Shown: positions 1-7,084 of the stretch, in pieces
Position numbering within the stretch: the stretch's first letter is position 1
Layout of the letters: each line of letters starts with the position of its first letter
NCBI GenBank assembly: GCA_011522825.1
Contig: WTIG01000149.1
Coordinates: 1 to 9,221, forward strand
DNA length: 9,221 nt
DNA from: Puniceicoccaceae bacterium
GTDB lineage: Bacteria > Verrucomicrobiota > Verrucomicrobiia > Opitutales > Coraliomargaritaceae
Reading direction: 5' to 3'
Program-made: the position numbers and the translations under genes
Notes under the pieces: model-generated
What the model was told of the DNA's origin: nothing
Databases searched by the model: none
Seen by the model: only the letters and a program-made list of their open reading frames with translations

Positions 1-2
1 CA

Positions 3-554
3 GCAGAACCAGAGAGCGTAACGCTCGCAGAAGAGCCTGGAAGAATTGAAGTAGTGGCAAAAAAATTCGGCGTCACTTGGCCGACCTTGATTGCCCAGAT
101 GGTGAATTTCTTATTGGTGACGTTTGTCCTTTATAAATTTGCGATTAAGCCGATTTTAGCTACCTATGACGAGCGTCAGAAAAAAATTGCAGATGGTTTG
201 CAATACGCTGAGGAAATGAAAGCCCAGCTTTTAGAAGCAGAAAAAGAGCGTTTAGAAAAAATTAAAGAAGCGGTTGCCGAAGCACAGAAAATTTTAGGCG
301 ATGCCAGAGATCAATCAAAAGCGATGCTTGAGCAAAAAATACAAGAAGCTTCAGCACAAGCCGAGAGCTTGATTCGCAAGGCAGGAGAAGCGACTGAATT
401 AGAGCGTCAAAAAATGCTGGCTGAAGTCAAAGCAGAGGTGGCTCGTCTTGTTGTAGAAACAACGGCTCGAGTGTTAGACAAAGAGCTTAGTTCCGAAGAC
501 AAAGAGCGTTATTCTAATGCCGCAGCAGAAAATTTAAGCAATAATCTATCTTAG
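3..554 (+). CDS. atpF: F1Fo ATP synthase subunit b (5' end off the left edge)
   Basis: Subunit b is the peripheral stalk of ATP synthase: it is anchored in the membrane by one N-terminal helix and holds the F1 head through delta. Counting from the GTG at 54, residues 8-31 form a hydrophobic membrane helix followed by the typical Lys-Pro-Ile turn (KPILATYDERQKKI). From about residue 38 to 150 there is a long charged, Ala/Glu/Lys-rich coiled coil. The frame stays open for 17 codons upstream of that GTG to the window edge (AEPESVTLAEEP...). The other two forward frames there stop at 19-21 and 47-49 and do not resemble the end of a c subunit. I therefore infer that the true start lies outside the window and the gene is 5' partial. 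The GTG at 54 remains possible, since a GGAAG lies 10 nt upstream. The stop is 5 nt before atpH. Identity is secure; the start is not. Confidence 0.93.
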   Translation, partial: AEPESVTLAEEPGRIEVVAKKFGVTWPTLIAQMVNFLLVTFVLYKFAIKPILATYDERQKKIADGLQYAEEMKAQLLEAEKERLEKIKEAVAEAQKILGDARDQSKAMLEQKIQEASAQAESLIRKAGEATELERQKMLAEVKAEVARLVVETTARVLDKELSSEDKERYSNAAAENLSNNLS

Positions 555-559
555 ATTGA

Positions 560-952
560 ATGGATACGAATAAAAAAATTAACCGACTAGCAAAACGATT
601 GATTACCCTATCAACTGTAAAGGGTGAATTGAATGAGTCGGAGCTTTGGCAGGGGGTTCTTCGTTTAAAAGAATCTGGGTTTAAGCATTTTATTCCATTA
701 CTTAAAGCATTGCGCCCAAAAGTATCACAGGCGATTGCTTGGCAAACCATTGAAGTGACATCACCGACTGAATTAAATGAGGGTGCAATCGCTTCGCTTA
801 AAAATGTATTTGAAAAAAAATATAACCGTCCTGTTCAAGTAAGGACTAAACTCGACCCATCATTAATCGGGGGACTGCAGGTTCGTATTGGAGATGATGT
901 GTATGACGCTTCCGTGTCGGCACATTTGAAACGTATAGCCGGTGAAATCTAA
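560..952 (+). CDS. atpH: F1Fo ATP synthase subunit delta, short form
   Basis: Delta (OSCP) links the top of the F1 alpha3beta3 head to the b stalk. The C-terminal half is clearly of this family: GGLQVRIGDDVYDASVSAHL (about residues 104-123) matches the conserved ending in which a Gly-rich strand leads into an Asp-x-Ser-Val helix. The preceding segment, FEKKYNRPVQVRTKLDPSLI, fits the alpha/beta C-terminal domain. The protein has 130 residues against about 175-180 for most delta subunits. The loss falls in the N-terminal helical bundle that normally contacts alpha, leaving about 65 residues where about 105 are expected. The frame is intact, so this is a compact version rather than a broken gene. 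The start is the ATG 5 nt after the atpF stop; no Shine-Dalgarno is visible, so translation may be coupled to atpF. Its position between atpF and atpA supports the call. Confidence 0.9.
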   Translation: MDTNKKINRLAKRLITLSTVKGELNESELWQGVLRLKESGFKHFIPLLKALRPKVSQAIAWQTIEVTSPTELNEGAIASLKNVFEKKYNRPVQVRTKLDPSLIGGLQVRIGDDVYDASVSAHLKRIAGEI

Positions 953-977
953 TTATAAACAAAGAATTTAAAACATC

Positions 978-2522
978 ATGAGCTCAATAGTTGAACAAAT
1001 AGAAAAAGAAATCGCTAATTATGAAGCGGGAGTAGTGAAAAAGAATGTCGGACGCATCGTATCGATTGCGGACGGAGTGGCCAAACTGGAAGGTTTGTCA
1101 GACGTTATGTATAACGAGATGATCGATTTCGGTAATGGCGTAACTGCATTGGCCTTGAATCTTGAAGAAGATGCGGTCGGTTGTGTTATTTTAGGCGACT
1201 ATTCAAACCTTAAAGAAGGCGATGAGGCAACGACCACAGGTAAATTGCTCTCTGTTCCTGTAGGTAAAGGCTTATTAGGTCGTGTGGTGGATGCGATTGG
1301 TCGCCCTGTAGATGGCAAAGGGCCGATTGCTTCTGATGAATCGTACCCAGTCGACCAAATTGCTCCAGGTATTATTCCGCGTAAGTCAGTGGATCAGCCC
1401 CTACAAACAGGTATCATGGCGGTGGATTCAATGATTCCAATTGGCCGTGGTCAGCGTGAGTTGATTATTGGCGACCGTTCAACTGGAAAGACGACTATTG
1501 CAATTGATACGATTATCAACCAAGCAAAGATCAATAACCAGCACCGTAAAGAAGACGGAACATTTGAAGAAGGTTTCCGTCCAGTGTATTCAATTTATGT
1601 AGCTGTTGGACAAAAGAATTCTAACATCGCTCGTACGATTAATGTATTAGAAAAAGCGAATGCAATGGAGTTTACCATTGTTGTGACAGCACCTGCTGCC
1701 GATAATCCTGCTAATCAGTACATTGCACCGTTCTCTGGGGCCTCTATGGGAGAGTACTTCATGAATAACGGAATGGACGCTTTGATTGTTTATGATGATC
1801 TATCCAAACAAGCGGTGGCTTATCGTCAGATCTCACTTGTATTGAAACGTCCTTCAGGTCGTGAAGCTTATCCGGGAGATGTGTTCTATTTGCATTCACG
1901 TTTATTAGAGCGTTCGGCTCGTGTAAACGAAGAAAATGGAAATGGTTCGTTGACCGCACTGCCAATTATTGAAACACAAGCGGGTGACGTTTCTGCGTAC
2001 ATTCCAACCAATGTTATTTCTATTACAGACGGACAAGTATTCCTTGAAACAGATTTATTCAACCAAGGTATTCGCCCAGCGATTTCAGTTGGTTTGTCCG
2101 TATCTCGTGTGGGTTCTGCTGCTCAAATTAAAGCAATTAAGAAAGTAGCCGGTAAGGTGAAATTGCAATTGGCTCAATTTAGAGAACTTGCGGCGTTTGC
2201 TCAGTTTGGTTCCGACCTTGATGCAAAGACAAAAGCCCAACTGGATCGTGGTGCTCGTGTGGTTGAGTTGTTTAAGCAAACAGCGTTTAATCCAATTCCT
2301 GTAGAGGTCCAAACCTCATTGATTTACGCAGTGCAAAATGGCTATTTTGATTCAATCGATGTTGCAGAAATCGTAAAAGCAACTTCTAGCTTAAGAGAGT
2401 TTTTAGAAACTATTGGCTCTTCTACAATGGACCAAATTCGTAGTGAGAAACAATTAAGCGAAGGTATCGAAGAAGCCTTGAATAAATTATTATCTGAGTG
2501 GCAAACAAGCTTCGCTGGTTAA
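978..2522 (+). CDS. atpA: F1 ATP synthase subunit alpha
   Basis: Alpha is the non-catalytic nucleotide-binding subunit that alternates with beta in the F1 hexamer. At 514 residues it has normal length. An N-terminal beta-barrel domain (about residues 25-95) precedes the nucleotide-binding domain with P-loop GDRSTGKT at 165-172; the usual form is GDRQTGKT, so Ser replaces Gln. Further signatures are YDDLSKQAVAYRQIS (about 272-286) and SVSRVGSAAQ, whose Arg377 corresponds to the arginine finger reaching into the catalytic site of beta. After DTIINQ there is a loop of about 23 residues before IYVAVGQK, where E. coli alpha has about 7. The loop is hydrophilic (NNQHRKEDGTFEEG) and resembles insertions I recall in PVC-group alpha subunits. 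The ATG lies 25 nt after atpH, with no clear Shine-Dalgarno in an A-rich leader. Confidence 0.98.
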   Translation: MSSIVEQIEKEIANYEAGVVKKNVGRIVSIADGVAKLEGLSDVMYNEMIDFGNGVTALALNLEEDAVGCVILGDYSNLKEGDEATTTGKLLSVPVGKGLLGRVVDAIGRPVDGKGPIASDESYPVDQIAPGIIPRKSVDQPLQTGIMAVDSMIPIGRGQRELIIGDRSTGKTTIAIDTIINQAKINNQHRKEDGTFEEGFRPVYSIYVAVGQKNSNIARTINVLEKANAMEFTIVVTAPAADNPANQYIAPFSGASMGEYFMNNGMDALIVYDDLSKQAVAYRQISLVLKRPSGREAYPGDVFYLHSRLLERSARVNEENGNGSLTALPIIETQAGDVSAYIPTNVISITDGQVFLETDLFNQGIRPAISVGLSVSRVGSAAQIKAIKKVAGKVKLQLAQFRELAAFAQFGSDLDAKTKAQLDRGARVVELFKQTAFNPIPVEVQTSLIYAVQNGYFDSIDVAEIVKATSSLREFLETIGSSTMDQIRSEKQLSEGIEEALNKLLSEWQTSFAG

Positions 2523-2555
2523 TTTAAAAACCTTTTACGCTTACTGGAATAATCA

Positions 2556-3446
2556 ATGGCTAATTTAAGAGACATACGCAGACGAATAAAGTCGGTCAAA
2601 AATACCCGACAAATTACACGTGCGATGCAATTGGTATCTTCATCAAAAATGAAGCGCGCACAAGATTCTGCGATTGCTGGCCGTCCATACTCATTAATCT
2701 TGGCTAATATGTTGAATACAGTGAGTAATGCTTACAAAGTTTCTGGTGAGACGATTGAGCATCCATTCTTTCAGGCTCGTGATGTGAAACGTCGTGGCAT
2801 CGTTTTATTATCTTCAGACAAAGGATTGTGCGGACCCTTAAACACTAATTTATTCCGTTTGATCGCAGATGAAGTTAAAGAGGATGCTTCTTTCTTCAGT
2901 GTTGGCAAAAAAGGCACGCAGTTCATTCAGCGCGAAGGCTTAAACTTAGCTGGTAGTTACGAAGTTTCTGATAAAGCCGAATCAAATGAGGTGGCGCCAT
3001 TAGTCGAAAAGGCAATCGAGGCTTACAAATCTGGAGAGGTTGACACTTTAGAAATTGCTTATCCAAGCTTTGTTAATGTGCTCGTACAAAAACCGGTTAT
3101 CATGCCTTTGCTACCAATTCTGGATTTAGAAACGATGCTCGATCAGTTGAAGAATAAGATCAAAGGGGAGAGTGACTTAGCTATCGATGACTCTAGAGCT
3201 ATTTCTTTTGAGCCATCTCCGGCAGAAATTTTGGAGCAATTGCCTGATTTGTATGTTAACTTTATGATTTACCAAATGATTCTGGAGTCCCGAGCATCTG
3301 AATACTCAGCTCGAATGGTAGCGATGAAGGCGGCAACAGATAATGCATCTAAATTGGTGGATTCATTAACTTTAGATTATAACAAAGCCCGACAAGCGGC
3401 AATTACCCAAGAAATTTTAGAAATTGCTGCCGCTTCGGCCGCATAA
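2556..3446 (+). CDS. atpG: F1 ATP synthase subunit gamma
   Basis: Gamma is the central rotor shaft that couples c-ring rotation to the catalytic changes in beta. The 296-residue protein has the two conserved ends of the family. The N-terminal helix MANLRDIRRRIKSVKNTRQI is followed by TRAMQLVSSSKMKRAQ. The C-terminal helix contains ASEYSARMVAMKAATDNA and YNKARQAAITQEILEI. These two helices form the antiparallel coiled coil inside the F1 head. The middle carries the SSDKGLCGPLNTN motif (about residues 86-98) at the start of the Rossmann-like domain. The ATG lies 33 nt after atpA, with only a weak GGA 7 nt upstream. Length and motifs are ordinary, and no redox-regulatory cysteine insert of the chloroplast type is present. 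Confidence 0.97.
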   Translation: MANLRDIRRRIKSVKNTRQITRAMQLVSSSKMKRAQDSAIAGRPYSLILANMLNTVSNAYKVSGETIEHPFFQARDVKRRGIVLLSSDKGLCGPLNTNLFRLIADEVKEDASFFSVGKKGTQFIQREGLNLAGSYEVSDKAESNEVAPLVEKAIEAYKSGEVDTLEIAYPSFVNVLVQKPVIMPLLPILDLETMLDQLKNKIKGESDLAIDDSRAISFEPSPAEILEQLPDLYVNFMIYQMILESRASEYSARMVAMKAATDNASKLVDSLTLDYNKARQAAITQEILEIAAASAA

Positions 3447-3492
3447 CCAAACGAAAAATATTAGCATTAGAATTTAAAAGAGAGATATAATT

Positions 3493-4911
3493 ATGAGTAC
3501 ATCAGGAAAAATAGTTCAAGTTATTGGCGCGGTGATCGATATCGCCTTCGCTGAAGAGAATGTTCCTAACATCTTAGACGCTATCGAAGTAGAGTTCACC
3601 GTTAATGATGAAACTAAGAAGTTAGTTTTAGAGGTTCAGCAGCACTTAGGTGAAGGAGTGGTTCGTGCAGTTGCGATGTCTTCAACAGATGGATTAAAGC
3701 GCGGTATGGCTGTGAATAATACAGGCGCTCCGATCAGTGTGCCAGTTGGCGAAGCCGTTTTAGGACGAATTTTTGATGTTACTGGTAATACAGTGGATGA
3801 AAAAGGTCCTGTAAAAACAGAGGAACGCCGTCCAATCCATCGTGGAGCTCCTGAATTGGTCGACCAAGCGACTGAAGCAGAAATTTTAGAAACAGGTATC
3901 AAAGTGATCGATTTGATCTGCCCATTCACTAAGGGTGGTAAAGTAGGTGCTTTTGGTGGTGCTGGTGTGGGTAAGACGGTTGTTATCATGGAATTGATAA
4001 ACAATATTGCTAAGGCACATGGTGGATATTCAATTTTTGCCGGTGTGGGTGAGCGTTCTCGTGAGGGTAATGATTTGTATCACGAAATGTCCGATGCAGG
4101 TGTTATTGACCAAGAGAATATTGAAAATTCTAAAGTGGCACTCGTTTACGGTCAGATGAATGAACCGCCAGGTGCTCGTATGCGTGTGGCTCTATCTGGT
4201 TTGACTATGGCTGAATATTTCAGAGATGAGAAAAACCAAGACGTTCTTTTGTTCGTGGATAATATTTTCCGTTTCTCACAAGCAGGGGCTGAGGTATCGG
4301 CTCTATTAGGTCGTTCACCATCTGCAGTGGGTTATCAGCCGACACTTTCTCAAGAGATGGGTAATCTCCAAGAGCGTATTACATCTACTAAAAAAGGTTC
4401 TATTACTTCTTTCCAAGCGGTGTATGTTCCAGCGGACGATTTGACGGACCCAGCTCCAGCAAACACTTTCGCACACTTGGATTCAACAATCGTTCTTGAG
4501 CGTTCGATTGCTGAGTTAGGTATTTATCCTGCGGTGGATCCTTTGGCTTCAATTTCAAATGCTTTGGACCCAGCGATTGTTGGCGAAGAGCATTATCAAG
4601 TAGCCCGTGGTGTACAGAACGTGCTTCAACGCTATAAGGATTTACAAGACATCATTGCGATTCTTGGATTGGACGAGCTTTCCCCGGAAGATAAGCAAAT
4701 TGTTTATCGTGCGAGAAAAGTTCAGAAATTCCTATCACAACCGTTCCACGTGGCGGAAGTCTTTACAGGTATTTCAGGTCAATATGTATCTGTTGCAGAT
4801 ACAATCAAAGGATTTAAAATGATTCTTGATGGTGAATGCGACGAAATGGCTGAGAATGATTTGTATATGATCGGCTCACTGGATTCAGCATCCGAAAGTG
4901 CAAACGCATAA
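3493..4911 (+). CDS. atpD: F1 ATP synthase subunit beta (catalytic)
   Basis: Beta carries the catalytic sites that make or split ATP. At 472 residues it has normal length. The P-loop GGAGVGKT lies at 155-162, the catalytic Glu in GVGERSREGND is Glu187, and the Walker B aspartate in VLLFVDNIFRF is Asp256. The C-terminal lever motif reads DELSPED at 394-400; DELSEED is the common form. The residues before the P-loop read KVGAFGG instead of the more usual KVGLFGG, a variant I associate with PVC-group bacteria. The start follows a 46-nt gap, the longest in the operon. It holds AAGAGAG 8 nt before the ATG, the best Shine-Dalgarno-like site in this cluster, though still imperfect. No hairpin or promoter is evident in the gap. 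Confidence 0.98.
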   Translation: MSTSGKIVQVIGAVIDIAFAEENVPNILDAIEVEFTVNDETKKLVLEVQQHLGEGVVRAVAMSSTDGLKRGMAVNNTGAPISVPVGEAVLGRIFDVTGNTVDEKGPVKTEERRPIHRGAPELVDQATEAEILETGIKVIDLICPFTKGGKVGAFGGAGVGKTVVIMELINNIAKAHGGYSIFAGVGERSREGNDLYHEMSDAGVIDQENIENSKVALVYGQMNEPPGARMRVALSGLTMAEYFRDEKNQDVLLFVDNIFRFSQAGAEVSALLGRSPSAVGYQPTLSQEMGNLQERITSTKKGSITSFQAVYVPADDLTDPAPANTFAHLDSTIVLERSIAELGIYPAVDPLASISNALDPAIVGEEHYQVARGVQNVLQRYKDLQDIIAILGLDELSPEDKQIVYRARKVQKFLSQPFHVAEVFTGISGQYVSVADTIKGFKMILDGECDEMAENDLYMIGSLDSASESANA

Positions 4912-4923
4912 ATTATCGAATCT

Positions 4924-5322
4924 ATGCTAAAGCTAGAAATCATATCCCCGAAAGAAAAAGTCTTCTCAACTGAAGCGAAACAAGTTGTTTTGCCTACAGA
5001 GTCAGGTCAGATTGGCTTATTGACTGGCCATATTCCCTTGGTCACTCAATTGAAATTAGGGGCTTTGAAAGTGATTAACGAATCCAGCCAAGAAGCATTT
5101 GCGATTCAAGGAGGCTTTGCTCAATTAGTTTCGGATAAAATTTCTATTCTTACCGACGAGGCGATTGCTGCAAGCGATCTAGAAGCTTCAGCAATTGAAG
5201 CGTCTATTAATGCGCTGGAAAAACAATTAGCGAGCGCTGAGTCTGCATCAGAAAAAGAAATCCTGACTAAACGATTGAAGTTTTATCAATTACAAGAATC
5301 GCTATTAGCCCAACGCTCATAA
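4924..5322 (+). CDS. atpC: F1 ATP synthase subunit epsilon
   Basis: Epsilon joins gamma to the c-ring and can inhibit ATP hydrolysis through its C-terminal helices. The 132-residue protein starts with the typical beta-sandwich pattern MLKLEIISPKEKVFSTEAKQ, followed by VVLPTESGQIGLLTGHIPLV (about residues 21-40) and FAIQGGFAQLVSDKISILTD. From about residue 90 an Ala/Glu/Lys-rich helical hairpin forms the inhibitory domain. It is the last atp gene. The ATG lies 12 nt after the atpD stop without a visible Shine-Dalgarno. Its last 37 bp overlap the 3' end of coaX on the opposite strand, so the terminal ten or so residues are encoded in DNA also read antisense by coaX. Confidence 0.95.
   Translation: MLKLEIISPKEKVFSTEAKQVVLPTESGQIGLLTGHIPLVTQLKLGALKVINESSQEAFAIQGGFAQLVSDKISILTDEAIAASDLEASAIEASINALEKQLASAESASEKEILTKRLKFYQLQESLLAQRS
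5286..5322. other. 37-bp tail-to-tail overlap of atpC and coaX
   Basis: The atpC stop (TAA, 5320-5322, plus strand) lies inside coaX, and the coaX stop (TGA, 5288-5286 on the minus strand) lies inside atpC. Both reading frames are intact and both proteins have normal family length, so the overlap looks genuine. Each protein contributes only its last ten or so residues there, past the conserved core. There is no intergenic space and no GC-rich hairpin followed by a T-run on either strand nearby. The closest candidate is a 5-bp inverted repeat at 5360-5380, which lacks a T-tract. Confidence 0.85.
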
Positions 5323-6068
5323 GCAACAGCGAGTCCGATTAAGGTAATGTGATCAACAAACTGGGTCTTCTCTATCCAGTCTTGAGTTAAATTAGCAATA
5401 CTGCCTCCTGTCGATAATACGATAGGCTTTTTTGCATGTGTATCTTGCATGGTATTTAAAATATGTTGTAAGAGTGCATCCACCATACCTGAAAATCCAA
5501 TCGAGACACCGAGTTGCATAGCTTGCACGGTGGATTTTCCGAAGCTGCCCTTAACAGATCCGAGAGCTTCATTATCTAATTCAGGTAAGAGAGCCGTCTG
5601 CTCATTAAGATAACGAGTCATTAATTGAAAGCCAGGAGCAATAATGCCTCCTTCATAGCCTTTTTCGCTCACAACATCCAGCGTGATAGCAGTGCCTAAA
5701 TCAATAATAACTGCGGGAAGGGAAAAGTATTCTTGTGCGGTGAGTGCATTTGCAATGCGATCATGTCCTACTTCATCGGGCTTTGGGTAATGTAAATCAA
5801 TCCCTTTGAGTGTTTGGTTTGTTAGCTGATAAATTGGAATTTCTAAATCTAAAAGAGATCTTAATCGGCTATCTAAATCAGGGACCACCGAACAAAATGA
5901 CACGGCAGAGACGGAATGTTTTTCAATCAGCGTATGAAATTCTTTGATATAATGTAAGTCGTCTTTGAGTCGTTTTGTAGGAAATGAGTTTGCATCACTA
6001 ACCTCCATTTTTTCAACAATGGCATAATTTAAATTCGTATTCCCGATATCAATGCAAAGTATTTTCAT
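5286..6068 (-). CDS. coaX: type III pantothenate kinase
   Basis: This enzyme phosphorylates pantothenate, the first step of coenzyme A synthesis. Type III enzymes belong to the ASKHA fold and differ from CoaA-type kinases in resisting CoA feedback and needing a monovalent cation; that is family knowledge. Visible motifs are the phosphate-binding DIGNTN at residues 7-12, SFCSVVP at 57-63, GHDRIAN at 101-107 (Asp103 is the expected catalytic base), DLGTAITLD at 123-131, YEGGIIAPG at 138-146 and STGG at 219-222. At 260 residues it matches the usual length of about 255. The start ATG shares four bases (ATGA, 6068-6065) with the birA stop, so it is probably translationally coupled. No Shine-Dalgarno lies directly upstream. 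It is last in the minus-strand operon, and its end overlaps atpC. Confidence 0.95.
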   Translation of the reverse strand: MKILCIDIGNTNLNYAIVEKMEVSDANSFPTKRLKDDLHYIKEFHTLIEKHSVSAVSFCSVVPDLDSRLRSLLDLEIPIYQLTNQTLKGIDLHYPKPDEVGHDRIANALTAQEYFSLPAVIIDLGTAITLDVVSEKGYEGGIIAPGFQLMTRYLNEQTALLPELDNEALGSVKGSFGKSTVQAMQLGVSIGFSGMVDALLQHILNTMQDTHAKKPIVLSTGGSIANLTQDWIEKTQFVDHITLIGLAVAYERWANSDSCN

Positions 6069-7084
6069 TGTTTTAAAGTGACGTCCCCCGAATGTATGGA
6101 ATGTATTGTTCCATTATTTTTTTCAACTTGTAAAGCCCCGTATGAATTTATGCCCAGAGCCAGCCCTGAAATTTTTTGTCCATTTTCTGTAAGAGAAACA
6201 GGCTTGTCTTTAAGATAGTCAAAAGCATCCCAAGCTTTAGGAAGAGAGTCTTCGTCTTTTGCTTCAATGCATTTATTATATGCCCGCACGGTTGCCTGAA
6301 TAATCTCAATACTCAGTGCATTCATGTCGTAAGTCTGATTGGTTTCCGCACGCAAACTGGTTGCTATAGTCTTAATTTCACCTGGGAAGGATTTTGAAGT
6401 ACTATTAATATTTAAACCAAGCCCTAAGATAATTGTGTGCATGCGATCGCTATCAATTCTTGCTTCGGTGAGAATGCCTGAAACTTTTTTCCCGTTACAG
6501 TACAGATCATTTGGCCATTTGATTTTTAAATCAAGTGTAGGAATTAATGTCTTAAGCGAACGGCAAATTTCGATGCCCACCCAAAGGGTGAAGCTTTGAA
6601 GTTTTTGCGGCTCTGTATTGGGCGAAAACATAATCGAGCAGTAAAGGTTTTGGTTTGCTTGGCTATGCCACTTCCGTCCGAGCCGTCCCTTGCCTGCGGT
6701 CTGCTTATTAGTAAAAACAGCAAAAGGGGGCTTAGCTCCATTTGAGAAAAGACGCTCTGCTTCAAGGTTGGTACTATCAACAGATGGATAGAAGAAGATC
6801 TGAAAATCTTTGATCGTGCGATTGCTGTAAGTTTGCAAAAGTTGTGGTGTGAGCTTTTGAGGCAGTTTTTCTAAAAAATAACCGCGGTTAGATGTCGCTT
6901 TTATTTTGAAGCCAGATTTTTTTAATTGATCTATTTTTGTATGGATAGTGGTTCTGGAAATGCCGATGGATTTAGCGAGTGTATTTCCAGAAACGTAATC
7001 ATTCGCATGAATCAAAGTTTCTAAAACAGCTAACTCTGTTGGATCAAATTCCACAGCTGGGTTTTGTGTATTTGTTTTTTTCAT
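6065..7084 (-). CDS. birA: biotin protein ligase with N-terminal DNA-binding domain
   Basis: The enzyme makes biotinyl-AMP and transfers biotin to acceptor proteins such as the acetyl-CoA carboxylase carrier. An N-terminal winged-helix segment (about residues 15-72, with GNTLAKSIGISRTTIHTKID) precedes the catalytic domain. That domain has DSTNLEAE (from 103), the biotinyl-AMP loop GKGRLGRKW (131-139; GRGRRGR in E. coli), KWPNDL (189-194) and GLGLNIN (221-227). An SH3-like C-terminal domain (about 293-339) completes the bifunctional BirA layout, so a repressor role is possible, though no biotin synthesis genes or clear operator are in view. I chose the ATG at 7084, giving 339 residues. It overlaps the nadC stop as TGATG, and the family motifs begin soon after. 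An in-frame ATG at 7114 would add ten residues (MGGYRIRLVV) inside nadC and looks less likely. Confidence 0.94.
   Translation of the reverse strand: MKKTNTQNPAVEFDPTELAVLETLIHANDYVSGNTLAKSIGISRTTIHTKIDQLKKSGFKIKATSNRGYFLEKLPQKLTPQLLQTYSNRTIKDFQIFFYPSVDSTNLEAERLFSNGAKPPFAVFTNKQTAGKGRLGRKWHSQANQNLYCSIMFSPNTEPQKLQSFTLWVGIEICRSLKTLIPTLDLKIKWPNDLYCNGKKVSGILTEARIDSDRMHTIILGLGLNINSTSKSFPGEIKTIATSLRAETNQTYDMNALSIEIIQATVRAYNKCIEAKDEDSLPKAWDAFDYLKDKPVSLTENGQKISGLALGINSYGALQVEKNNGTIHSIHSGDVTLKQ

Noticed and set aside
1..54. Tail of a separate atpE gene at the left edge
   Set aside because: The other two forward frames end at 19-21 and 47-49 and encode hydrophilic, Arg-rich residues unlike the hydrophobic c subunit end; the remaining frame continues into atpF.
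514..750. 78-codon open frame on the minus strand across the atpF/atpH junction, which might have explained the short atpH
   Set aside because: Its translation has no recognisable features, and the atpH frame is intact with a conserved delta C-terminus.
3636..4004. 122-codon open frame on the minus strand inside atpD
   Set aside because: Lies wholly within a strongly conserved gene, its translation has no family features, and there is no room for a separate gene; it is a shadow frame.
5360..5380. Inverted repeat ACTGG/CCAGT just past the atpC stop as a terminator
   Set aside because: Only a 5-bp stem with a 10-nt loop, inside coaX coding sequence and without a T-run on either strand.
6093..6110. 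Palindrome TGGAA-N7-TTCCA upstream of the coaX start as an operator
   Set aside because: It lies in the birA coding sequence and comes from a His-Ser-Ile-His-Ser repeat in the protein; the stem is too short to support a regulatory call.
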